Shown: piece after piece, positions 50,109 to 57,143 of the stretch
Numbering within the stretch: position 1 is the first letter of the stretch
Layout: each line of letters begins with the position of its first letter
From: an uncultured Pseudomonas sp.
Lineage (GTDB): Bacteria > Pseudomonadota > Gammaproteobacteria > Pseudomonadales > Pseudomonadaceae
Assembly: GCF_913774235.1 (NCBI RefSeq)
Contig: NZ_CAJYDW010000002.1
Coordinates: 124,001 to 188,000, forward strand
Reading direction: 5' to 3'
Length of the DNA stretch: 64,000 nt
The notes under the pieces: model-generated
Told to the model about the DNA's origin: nothing
The model's database searches: none
The model's input: the letters and a program-made list of their open reading frames with translations, nothing else
Position numbers and translations under genes: made by a program

Positions 50109-50123
50109 CGCCTGGAGAAAACC

Positions 50124-50768
50124 ATGCCCATCACCGAGCAGCAGCTCGTCGCCATTCTGCCGCGCAGCCGGTCGGTGGCCGCGGCATTCGTCGGTCCGTT
50201 GAACGCCGCCATGCAGCGCTATGCCATTGACCAGAACCCGAAGCGCATAGCCGCCTTCATCGCCCAGTGCGGCCACGAATCCGCTCAGCTCACCGTGCTG
50301 GTGGAGAACCTGAACTACAGCGCCCAGGCCCTGGCCAATACCTGGCCGAGCCGCTACGCCGTGGCGCCAGCAGCCAGTCCCCGCACGCCGAACGAGCTCG
50401 CCACCAAGCTTGCCCGGCGCCCAGAGGCTATAGCGAACAACGCATACGCCAACCGCAACGGCAACGGCCCGGAGTCGTCCGGCGATGGCTGGAAGTACCG
50501 GGGGCGCGGCCTGCTACAGGTAACCGGCCGTGCCAATTACGTCGCTGCCGGCGCTGCCCTGGCCCTTGGCCTGGCCCAGCATCCCGAGCTGCTCGAGCTG
50601 CCCTGGAACGCCTGCATGTCCGCGGCGCATTTCTGGTCGAAGAACGGCTTGAACGATCTGGCCGACGCCGGCAACACCACGGCGATCACCAAGCGCATCA
50701 ATGGCGGCACCAAGGGCCTGGACGAGCGCTTGGCGCTGACCGCCCGTGGCATTGAGGTTCTGGCGTGA
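50124..50768 (+). CDS. Endolysin, glycoside hydrolase family 19
   Basis: 214 residues. Catalytic Glu-52 (CGHESAQ) and Glu-61, followed by YRGRGLLQVTGRANY and the GH19 C-terminal AITKRINGGTKGLDERLALT. No signal peptide, so it needs a holin to reach peptidoglycan. 4-base overlap with Rz. Confidence 0.94.
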   Translation: MPITEQQLVAILPRSRSVAAAFVGPLNAAMQRYAIDQNPKRIAAFIAQCGHESAQLTVLVENLNYSAQALANTWPSRYAVAPAASPRTPNELATKLARRPEAIANNAYANRNGNGPESSGDGWKYRGRGLLQVTGRANYVAAGAALALGLAQHPELLELPWNACMSAAHFWSKNGLNDLADAGNTTAITKRINGGTKGLDERLALTARGIEVLA

Positions 50769-51178
50769 ACGCGCTGCTCGAGCAGTACAGGGCGGCCGTG
50801 CTCGCGGTCGCCGCAGTCGTGTTGCTCGTCCTGGGCGCGATGGCTGGTGCCGGCGTCGCGTACCGGCTCACCGCTGGCCACTACCGGCCCATCGTCGCGG
50901 ACCTGCAGGACAAGGTTGAGTCCTCGGCCAGCACACTGGCTTCCTGCCGGACCACCGGCAGCACGCTGGAAGGGCAGGTGGGCCAGCAGAACCAGGCGCT
51001 GGCCGATCTCCGCCTGGCCGCTGAGAAGCGCGCCAAGGAGGCCGAGCCGTTCCTGCTGCAGGCCGCCAAGGCCGCCGGCGAGGACTACCAGGCAGCCAAC
51101 CGCCTGCAGCAGGAACGGACTGGGGGCGACCCGGCGGCGGCGGCCGCTGCGATCATCGACAAGGAGTTGGGCCTATGA
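50765..51178 (+). CDS. Rz: i-spanin Rz
   Basis: 137 residues from GTG. N-terminal membrane anchor (AAVLAVAAVVLLVLGAMAGA), then a periplasmic coiled-coil domain. It links the inner membrane to Rz1 during lysis. 4-base overlap with Rz1. Confidence 0.88.
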   Translation: MNALLEQYRAAVLAVAAVVLLVLGAMAGAGVAYRLTAGHYRPIVADLQDKVESSASTLASCRTTGSTLEGQVGQQNQALADLRLAAEKRAKEAEPFLLQAAKAAGEDYQAANRLQQERTGGDPAAAAAAIIDKELGL

Positions 51179-51441
51179 GGTGGATCATCGTGGGAATGGT
51201 GGTCGCGCTGGCGGGGTGCGCTGGCCAGCCTGTTGCCGAGCCTGAGCCGCGCGTGGTGCGCGTAGAGGTTCCGGTCCCGGTGCCGTGCCGGGTGAAGGCA
51301 CCGGCGGTGCCGGCCTGGGCGGCGGAAGGGCTACGGAAGCAGTACAGCCTGGAGGCGAAGGTGAGGGCGCTTCTGGCAGAGCGCCGGCAGGCGAAGGGCT
51401 ACATTACAGAGCTACAGGCGGCAATTACGAGCTGCCAGTAA
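51175..51441 (+). CDS. Rz1: o-spanin Rz1-like lipoprotein
   Basis: 88 residues. Signal peptide with lipobox LAGC (MRWIIVGMVVALAGC), then a Pro-rich stretch (PEPRVVRVEVPVPVPCRVKA). It is placed after, not inside, Rz. The last 40 residues (GLRKQYSLEAKVRALLAERR) are repeated in a broken copy at 52360-52485. Confidence 0.85.
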   Translation: MRWIIVGMVVALAGCAGQPVAEPEPRVVRVEVPVPVPCRVKAPAVPAWAAEGLRKQYSLEAKVRALLAERRQAKGYITELQAAITSCQ

Positions 51442-51664
51442 CCCTATCTTCACAGTCTCTCAGGTGATGTATCGCGAGCATTGCCTGCGCCCATCGAAGC
51501 AGAGCCACGTCGTCATCTGTAGGCTTTACCGCCATCCTGCATTTCAAGTTTGTGATCATTCGTCGTAGTAGCTCAGGATCTCTCCGTGCGTTAGCTACGG
51601 CCATGTCCAGAACCATCGACCTGTTCATTATCAACTGCAACTGGAGTTCGAACCCGTTGGCCAT
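51425..51664 (-). CDS. Small hypothetical protein, paralogue A
   Basis: 79 residues from ATG 51664 with AAGGCGG upstream. NRSMVLDMAVANARRDPELL then RRMITNLKCRMAVKPTDDDV. It resembles the product at 52056-52268 (NISMVMDQARANPALLAKLI). It is convergent with Rz1 and overlaps its end by 17 bases. Function unknown. Confidence 0.65.
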   Translation of the reverse strand: MANGFELQLQLIMNRSMVLDMAVANARRDPELLRRMITNLKCRMAVKPTDDDVALLRWAQAMLAIHHLRDCEDRVTGSS

Positions 51665-51960
51665 GGTAACCGCCTTGCAATGTCGAGAGGGAAGCCGCGA
51701 GCAGCTCCCCTCAAGCGCAGGCAGACAGGCTCAGCCGAGAGACTGCTTCAGGTCGGCTGTCTTGGAGGTTACGGCACACGAAGCGGATCGGATCAATTTC
51801 AGGAGAGTTGAGCCAGGTACGTGCGCTTGAATGAGGATGTGCCTCGGGTGCGAAAAAAGCAACTCCAGACATCACCTGTACGACAAAGGACCATCAGGAC
51901 TAGCCAGAGCGGCATCGCAACCCACTTGGATAGGAAGGTCAGCACGTTTCGGTTGGAAGC
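51665..51960. other. 296-base stretch with one doubtful leftward frame
   Basis: A leftward frame 51799-51945 (GTG start, 48 residues; KWVAMPLWLVLMVLCRTG is membrane-like) follows the 32-residue peptide gene by 15 bases but has no ribosome site. Otherwise nothing seen. Confidence 0.4.
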
Positions 51961-52059
51961 TTACCAATGGCCCTGCAGTACGGAGCATAGGAGGCTTCCT
52001 ACCATCCCAGCTGCGACCAGCAGAATCACCATCGCAAGCGTGAGCTCTCTGTCAGTCAT
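51961..52059 (-). CDS. 32-residue single-TM peptide
   Basis: ATG overlaps the stop of paralogue B (ATGA), and AAGGA precedes it. Reads MTDRELTLAMVILLVAAGMV and then GSLLCSVLQGHW, one membrane helix. Translational coupling makes it likely to be expressed. Function unknown. Confidence 0.6.
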   Translation of the reverse strand: MTDRELTLAMVILLVAAGMVGSLLCSVLQGHW

Positions 52060-52268
52060 TCCTTGCCTTGTATGTGTTCGGTTGATCGTCCCCAGTGGAG
52101 TAGGTCCTTCTCCTGGGGAGTTAGGTTGTCTTCACCACGCGACTCCAGCTGTGCAATAAGCTTGGCCAGCAGTGCCGGATTAGCGCGGGCCTGGTCCATC
52201 ACCATGCTGATGTTCAGGTATTGTAGGAGCAAGATGCGAGTGTGGTAGTTGCCTTCGTTAATGGCCAT
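52056..52268 (-). CDS. Small hypothetical protein, paralogue B
   Basis: 70 residues from ATG 52268 with GAGGAGG very close upstream. YLNISMVMDQARANPALLAK, LTPQEKDLLHWGRSTEHI. Paralogue of the 51425-51664 product. Coupled to the 32-residue membrane peptide. Confidence 0.65.
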   Translation of the reverse strand: MAINEGNYHTRILLLQYLNISMVMDQARANPALLAKLIAQLESRGEDNLTPQEKDLLHWGRSTEHIQGKE

Positions 52269-52359
52269 AGCCTCCTCTGAGACGATGGCTAGAAGAGCCA
52301 GCGTGGGGCTTGGTAGACCCGGCGTGATCAAGCGAGTGCCACCGCTTGGCTTCATACGC

Positions 52360-52485
52360 GCTCAGGCTAAGGGACTGCGCAAGGAAGACAGCCTGGAGGT
52401 GAAGGTCCGCGCGCTGCTGGCTGAGCGCCGGCAGCGGATCGGCTACGAGCGGGAGCTGGTGGCAGCAGTGGCCAGTTGCCAGTGA
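52360..52485 (+). pseudogene. Truncated second copy of the Rz1 C-terminus
   Basis: AKGLRKEDSLEVKVRALLAE then RRQRIGYERELVAAVASCQ matches the end of Rz1 (GLRKQYSLEAKVRALLAERR). No signal peptide or lipobox precedes it; the frame upstream is unrelated. A duplication remnant. Confidence 0.65.
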
Positions 52486-52532
52486 ACACCGTTCGTCGCT
52501 GTCAGGCTTGTGGGCCCAACTCAACCTGAATA

Positions 52533-52548
52533 CTGTATAAAAAAACAG
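52533..52548 (+). promoter_or_regulatory. LexA (SOS) box
   Basis: CTGTATAAAAAAACAG, i.e. CTG-N10-CAG with an AT-rich centre. It lies 15 bases before the ATG of the coiled-coil gene and would cover its promoter. Confidence 0.75.
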
Positions 52549-52563
52549 GTATCAGGTTTCGCC

Positions 52564-53001
52564 ATGGAACAAGTCGACGAGTTCGGCAGCTTCGGGAATG
52601 ACAATTTCGACCCGGACAGCCTGGAGATGATCAGGAACGAGCGTGATCTCTACATCGAGGAGATCGAGATCATGCGCGGAGTGATGGGGCGCCTTCGCCA
52701 GAACCTGCTGACCATCCTGGCCGAGCGCGACCAGCTATGGACCGAGGTCCGGATCATCCGGGGGTTCAAGCAGCTGAGCGTGCAGAAGTGGATGGCCGGT
52801 GGAGGTGATGGGGCCCCCGCGCCGGCGCTGGAAGAGATCGACGTGAAGTATCACGAGCTGCTGCTGGCGGTGGACATCTGCCAGAAGGAGAGCGAGCACC
52901 TTCGCCAGGAGTTGGCCACGGCCAGGGCGATGGCCGTCGACGAGAAGATGGATGCCGAACGGCTGCGCAGCCAGGTCAGTTGGCTGCAGGGAAAGCGGTA
53001 G
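52564..53001 (+). CDS. Coiled-coil protein under LexA control
   Basis: 145 residues. Acidic N-terminus (EQVDEFGSFGNDNFDPDSLE), then long helices with heptads (RNERDLYIEEIEIMRGVMGR; ICQKESEHLRQELATARAMA). The LexA box directly upstream makes it an SOS gene. Last rightward gene before the attR end; not in the late operon. Function unknown. Confidence 0.72.
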   Translation: MEQVDEFGSFGNDNFDPDSLEMIRNERDLYIEEIEIMRGVMGRLRQNLLTILAERDQLWTEVRIIRGFKQLSVQKWMAGGGDGAPAPALEEIDVKYHELLLAVDICQKESEHLRQELATARAMAVDEKMDAERLRSQVSWLQGKR

Positions 53002-53037
53002 AGGATTGAGTTTCGGCAGAACGCCGGAGGAGAGAGA

Positions 53038-53121
53038 AAAGCTGTCTAATTGAAACGCGGTAAACCGCGCTAATACTGGGTCAAATTCGGCCAAATCGGC
53101 GAAACCAGATTAGACAGCTTT
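53038..53121. repeat. 84-bp element with 13-bp perfect terminal inverted repeats
   Basis: AAAGCTGTCTAAT (53038-53050) and its exact reverse complement (53109-53121). Inside is a second palindrome CGCGGT-AA-ACCGCG. No gene. It could be a MITE-like remnant or a large RNA hairpin. Confidence 0.55.
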
Positions 53122-53210
53122 CGTATCAAAGCCAGCATCAGAGCGGCATCCAGCGCCCAGACACAACTACTGCTGCATCACCGGGGTATGCCGAATTCCT
53201 CCAAAGTCGA

Positions 53211-54311
53211 TCAAGTTTGCTCGGTTAAGCCGAGTAATTCAAAGACGCTTTCTGCTAGATCTGCATCCATAGCCGGCGCCCAGTTGTTGATCAGCTTTAG
53301 ATAAAAGTCATAGACATCGTCATCTGTTATTATCCACCCGATCTGATTGTTGTTCAGCGCAGCTTGGCAAAGCCGACTGGCATCTTCAATCGTAAGTTGT
53401 GGTAGGAGATTCTTAAGCTTTGCCACCGCGGCATGTGTATACGAAAATGCCGGGCTCTCAGCTAACTGCGTGACAGCAGCATCGATATCTGCACGACCCA
53501 CAGTAAGAACCGGTGGCAACGCAGGAGCTGGAGGAGCTGGAGGAACTGCAGGAGCTGCAGGAGCTGCAGGAGCTGGAGGGGCTGGAACTTCCGGGGTATC
53601 AACGGGATCGGCAGGTTGCAGTAAAAGGTTGTTGTAATAGCTGATGACGTCTTTTATTTTGCTAAATACAGATAATTGCTTTTGTCCTTTCTTTTCACTC
53701 CACTCATCCGTTAAGAAGGGGAGCGGTCGGGGGGTTTGGTCGGCGGACAGCTTGGATGTATAGTCTCCATCTTTGGAGACTATAAATAGATCTACGTTCG
53801 GCACTGCTGATAGTAAGGTTTCCCAGATGTACCTATCGCCTAGACCGTCTGGTTTCCCGGGCGGATCGCCTTTATATGTTCTCATGAGAGATTTGGCATA
53901 TATTTCGTTATCATCCGGGTGATTTGTGGCTGTACCAAAAAGTCGATTTATCTTTATATCAATGTCAAGTTCGTTGGTTAGCGCCAGTGATGTCGCAGTG
54001 CCAATGAGAAGTTTTCTACTGGTCTTGACGATATTTAGCGCTTCTATATATTTGTTCGCTACGTCAGTTCCCCGCATGTGTTGCGGTATATTAGTGGGTA
54101 AGTTTGCATTCTTGAACTCATCCATTGCCTTTTGGATTTTTGATTCTCTATTTCTTTTGAACTCGTTTTCTACTTGTTTTGGTAGATGTAAGACTATTCC
54201 GCCAGATGCGACTATGTCACTCAGTTCGTCAATTACTTCTGGCTTGTCGTCGGAGAAAGAGTAGAAGTTTAGGAATATATTGGTGTCAATAAAAACATGA
54301 AGCTTCGGCAT
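53211..54311 (-). CDS. PIN-domain (DUF4935-like) protein, candidate defence gene
   Basis: 366 residues. The N-terminal PIN nuclease fold has acidic residues Asp-9 (FIDTNIFLNFY), Glu-48/50 (VENEF), Asp-159 (GLGDRYIWE) and Asp-181/183 (SKDGDY). A Pro/Ala-rich linker (about 240-268) leads to a C-terminal helical domain. AT-rich relative to the phage and placed at the attR end with its own orientation, the classic place for lysogen cargo. It probably cuts RNA; anti-phage or toxin role is inference. Confidence 0.8.
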   Translation of the reverse strand: MPKLHVFIDTNIFLNFYSFSDDKPEVIDELSDIVASGGIVLHLPKQVENEFKRNRESKIQKAMDEFKNANLPTNIPQHMRGTDVANKYIEALNIVKTSRKLLIGTATSLALTNELDIDIKINRLFGTATNHPDDNEIYAKSLMRTYKGDPPGKPDGLGDRYIWETLLSAVPNVDLFIVSKDGDYTSKLSADQTPRPLPFLTDEWSEKKGQKQLSVFSKIKDVISYYNNLLLQPADPVDTPEVPAPPAPAAPAAPAVPPAPPAPALPPVLTVGRADIDAAVTQLAESPAFSYTHAAVAKLKNLLPQLTIEDASRLCQAALNNNQIGWIITDDDVYDFYLKLINNWAPAMDADLAESVFELLGLTEQT

Positions 54312-54643
54312 TTGATGTGGTCCTTCACTAGTTACGACTGCCTTGTTATGGCTGATCTGATACTAGACGTAGATCTCACTTCGTGACAAGGCCCCTGATG
54401 AAAGACGGTCGCAGGTAAGGTTTTATCAGTAGCAAGCGCCGACCAGTTTGGTCTGGAGGAGGGCGGATTGGTCGCAGGATCCAGAGCCTCAACCATAGGA
54501 CCTAAGCACGACTGAGCAGCGTAGATTTCCGTTCCGAAACTCGAAGCCGCTATCCAGTAGCCATGCGGGTTGTGGCTGTGTAGTTTCGAAAAAGTATCGG
54601 AACTCGAATCGGGGTGTCGGCGGCGCCAAGACTGACTTTATGT

Positions 54644-54712
54644 AGCGGTCTTGAAAACCGCCGACTCGCAAGGGTCCCAGAGTTCGAATCTCTGCGCTTC
54701 CGCCACCTTCGA
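54644..54712 (+). repeat. Prophage attachment site attR (69-bp direct repeat)
   Basis: Exact copy of 5823-5891. Here it is preceded by phage DNA, so the tRNA fragment lacks its 5' half. It is the original 3' end of the host gene. Confidence 0.95.
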
Positions 54713-54713
54713 A

Positions 54714-54736
54714 GCCCCGTTGGTACGGGGCTTTTT
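54714..54736 (+). terminator. Original host tRNA-Ser terminator
   Basis: GCCCCGT, loop TGGT, ACGGGGC, TTTTT, following the attR tRNA fragment. Same stem, different loop from the copy at 5893. Confidence 0.8.
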
Positions 54737-55109
54737 GCTGTCTGAATGATGGTTTTTCAAGGCTTCCTTCCTCGCAAAAAGCTGCAGTTCCGAATCCATT
54801 TTGGAACAGTTCCACAGCGCTCTACTTCTTCGAGTTTCGCGAAATGCCTCTTTCGGTTGGTGCGGGCACCTTAGCCTGTGTCGCTAGCGATTTGTCTGCC
54901 TAACCACAAATTACTCGAAACCTACCGATGAGTGAAACGCGCTCTAGTGGACACTGTTCATCTCGGCTAAATCGGGGTTGGCGACAATCGCCCAATAGAC
55001 GGCTTTTCCTTTCCCCTCGCCCGTCCCAGGGCATCGCGTTGCGGATCAGGAGGTCGCTATAATCCGCCTAAAGCGTGATTGATATCACGCATTTAGGAGT
55101 GTGGCCTGG

Positions 55110-56546
55110 ATGGTCGAAATGCGGAAGGAAAAGCAACAAGCGCTGGGGGGCTTCCTGCGAACGGGCAAGTGGCTACGCAGTTGGCTAACGCTGCTGTCTT
55201 TCGCGGGTTCCGTCTTCCTCGGCTGGATGCTACTGCAACGATTCGAAGACGATGCTCGGCGCGGCGAACAGGTCCGGACCCGGGAGGTGGCGACGACGTT
55301 CGCCGTCTCTGTGGAAAAGGTAGTGGAGCGTGCCCTGACGGCCACTCGGACCCTGGCCGTCATGGTCTATCAGGGGCATGGCGAGGTCCCTGACTTCCCT
55401 GCACTCGCCCGGTTCGTGCTGCCGTTGTACAAGGGCGTCTACGCCTTGTCGTTGGCACCGAACGGCTTCATTCGCCAGATCGAGCCACTGGATCGCAATC
55501 TGCTAGTGCGTGACCACGATCTGCTGGAGTTCCAGAATCGTGACGAGGTGCTGCGGGCCTACAAGGCCAACGATACGCGCATCCAGTTCATGGGGCCGTT
55601 CAAATTGATCCAGGGGCCCATCGGTGCCATCGGCATGCTGCCGGTGTTCCTGCCCGGCCCCCAGGGTAAGCCGCGTTTCTGGGGTTATACCGTGGTGACC
55701 TTGGTGCTTCCTGAGGCCCTGGAGGATGCCAACCTATCGGCTATGGCCGCCCAGGGGTATGCCTATCAATTGGTAGGTATCGATCCCGAGACCAACGAGC
55801 GACGGATATTGCTGCGCTCTGGCCCGGCCGTGGTCGACGGCACCTGTCGCGAGGTCAAAATCGAAGCCATGACCTGGACGCTATGCGTCTCGCCGCAAGC
55901 GTCCTGGCAGAGCCAAGCCCGGCACTATTTCGAATTCGGTCTCGTGCTGGTGGGCGGCGCGTCCCTCGCCTGGCTGGTGTACGGACTGATGGGGCGACGC
56001 GAGCGACGTGCCGAATTGTTGCGCCAGGCCTTGCTCGATCCCTTGACCGGGCTGGCCAATCGCCGCCTGTTGATGGATCGGCTGGCCCAGGCCCAGGAAC
56101 GAACCAGGCGCGATGGCAAGAGATTAGCCGTGGCGTTACTGGATCTGGATGGCTTCAAAGGCGTCAACGACAACTTTGGCCATGCCCAGGGCGATAGGGT
56201 TCTGATCGTGACGGCTGAGCGCCTGCTCGGCCAGCTTCGCAGCTCGGATACCCTGGCTCGCCTGGGCGGCGACGAGTTCGTGCTGATCATGGAGAATCTG
56301 GCAGGGCACGAGGAAGGTAGGCAGGTTCTTGAGCGACTTCTGCAGGTGGTGCGCGAACCTCTACAACTGGAAGGCGGTATTGGCCAGGTCTACGCCAGTA
56401 TTGGCGTCGTGATCTGGGATCCCACCAAGGCCGGTGATAGCGAGGCGATTTTACGGCAGGCAGATGCGGCCATGTACCAGGCGAAGAGGCTGGGCAAGAA
56501 TCGTTATGTCCTTGCCGGCGATGTTTTTACCGCGCAGCAGCATTGA
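55110..56546 (+). CDS. Membrane diguanylate cyclase (CHASE-GGDEF)
   Basis: 478 residues from ATG 55110 (AGGAG 10 bases upstream). TM1 about 20-40, a periplasmic CHASE sensor (about 60-270, YALSLAPNGFIRQIEPLDRN), TM2 about 275-297, then GGDEF. GGDEF at 386-390 is intact, and RSSD at 377-380 is the inhibitory I-site. It makes c-di-GMP in response to an extracytoplasmic signal. No EAL domain. Confidence 0.93.
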   Translation: MVEMRKEKQQALGGFLRTGKWLRSWLTLLSFAGSVFLGWMLLQRFEDDARRGEQVRTREVATTFAVSVEKVVERALTATRTLAVMVYQGHGEVPDFPALARFVLPLYKGVYALSLAPNGFIRQIEPLDRNLLVRDHDLLEFQNRDEVLRAYKANDTRIQFMGPFKLIQGPIGAIGMLPVFLPGPQGKPRFWGYTVVTLVLPEALEDANLSAMAAQGYAYQLVGIDPETNERRILLRSGPAVVDGTCREVKIEAMTWTLCVSPQASWQSQARHYFEFGLVLVGGASLAWLVYGLMGRRERRAELLRQALLDPLTGLANRRLLMDRLAQAQERTRRDGKRLAVALLDLDGFKGVNDNFGHAQGDRVLIVTAERLLGQLRSSDTLARLGGDEFVLIMENLAGHEEGRQVLERLLQVVREPLQLEGGIGQVYASIGVVIWDPTKAGDSEAILRQADAAMYQAKRLGKNRYVLAGDVFTAQQH

Positions 56547-56648
56547 TCCAGGCAGTGACCGGGATAGCGCTTCGAAGCAGTGATGGAGCGCATATCATCA
56601 CCGGTGCATGAAGGGTTCTCGCGGCGAGCGTCAGTGACCTACATCCGG

Positions 56649-56673
56649 GCCCTTCGCCAGGCTGGCGAAGGGC
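56649..56673. terminator. Long perfect hairpin between convergent genes
   Basis: 12-bp arms GCCCTTCGCCAG and CTGGCGAAGGGC around one base. It lies between the GGDEF gene and the small secreted protein gene, which converge. No T-run; bidirectional stop or mRNA-stability element. Confidence 0.55.
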
Positions 56674-56763
56674 GAATCAATCCAGGGCCGCCAAGGGCTA
56701 GCGCGTCGCTAGAGATAAGCCTTGCGCTCTGAGGCGTTCTGAGACCCGTCCTGGCCAGGAGGA

Positions 56764-57027
56764 CTACAGCGTCTTCTTGTATTCCTTATCCAGCTTCTTG
56801 TCCTCGCGATGTCTTTCCTTGTCGAGGTGGTTATCGGTACGGTCGGCTTCCTTCGCGGCGTGGGACGCGCCTTTGTCGACTTCCTTGGCGTCGTGCTTGA
56901 GGTCCTTGCGGACATCGCGGCCGTCCTGGCGCAGGCTCTTTTCGGCTGGGCTCTCCGCCAACGCATGGCCGGCGGCCAGAGCGCTCAGCAGGACCGTGAT
57001 GACTGCAGCAGTGAAAGGTGACTTCAT
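56764..57027 (-). CDS. Small secreted, highly charged protein
   Basis: 87 residues. Signal peptide (MKSPFTAAVITVLLSALAAG, cleavage after AHALA), then about 62 residues rich in Lys, Asp, Glu and His (RKDLKHDAKEVDKGASHAAK). Periplasmic. Metal or acid stress role is possible from composition; unknown. Confidence 0.8.
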   Translation of the reverse strand: MKSPFTAAVITVLLSALAAGHALAESPAEKSLRQDGRDVRKDLKHDAKEVDKGASHAAKEADRTDNHLDKERHREDKKLDKEYKKTL

Positions 57028-57143
57028 CGGGCGTATCTCCTGAAAGGTCTGCTTTAGAACGGGTTTTAAGGTGGTTACTGCCTATCGGTAAAGCCTGGGA
57101 CGTGCTTGGACGAAGCCGTCGCCAACAGGCGGTCAGCGGAGCC

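Larger units (their letters stand above)
5823..54712. mobile_element. Integrated siphovirus prophage (about 48.8 kb)
   Basis: Bounded by a perfect 69-bp repeat made of the 3' part of tRNA-Ser(UGA) plus 7 bases after the CCA. It holds a tyrosine integrase at the left end and complete regulation, replication, packaging, HK97-like head, lambda-like tail and lysis modules. The integrase, repressor, terminase, portal, capsid, tape measure, J and endolysin frames are all open, so it may be inducible. The only clearly broken gene is the cytosine methyltransferase. Confidence 0.95.
54312..55109. other. 798-base region holding attR and the host junction, no gene
   Basis: Left part (54312-54643): phage DNA with arm-type GTTCCGAAACT sites at 54531-54541 and near 54582-54604. 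Then attR and its terminator. Right of it (54737-55109): host DNA with a degenerate arm-like block (54784-54812) and a short AT-rich promoter region before the GGDEF gene. An open minus frame (54489-54815) crosses the tRNA fragment and is spurious. Confidence 0.7.

Noticed and set aside
54489-54815. Minus-strand frame across attR
   Set aside because: It runs through a tRNA fragment and two terminator arms, so it cannot be a real gene.
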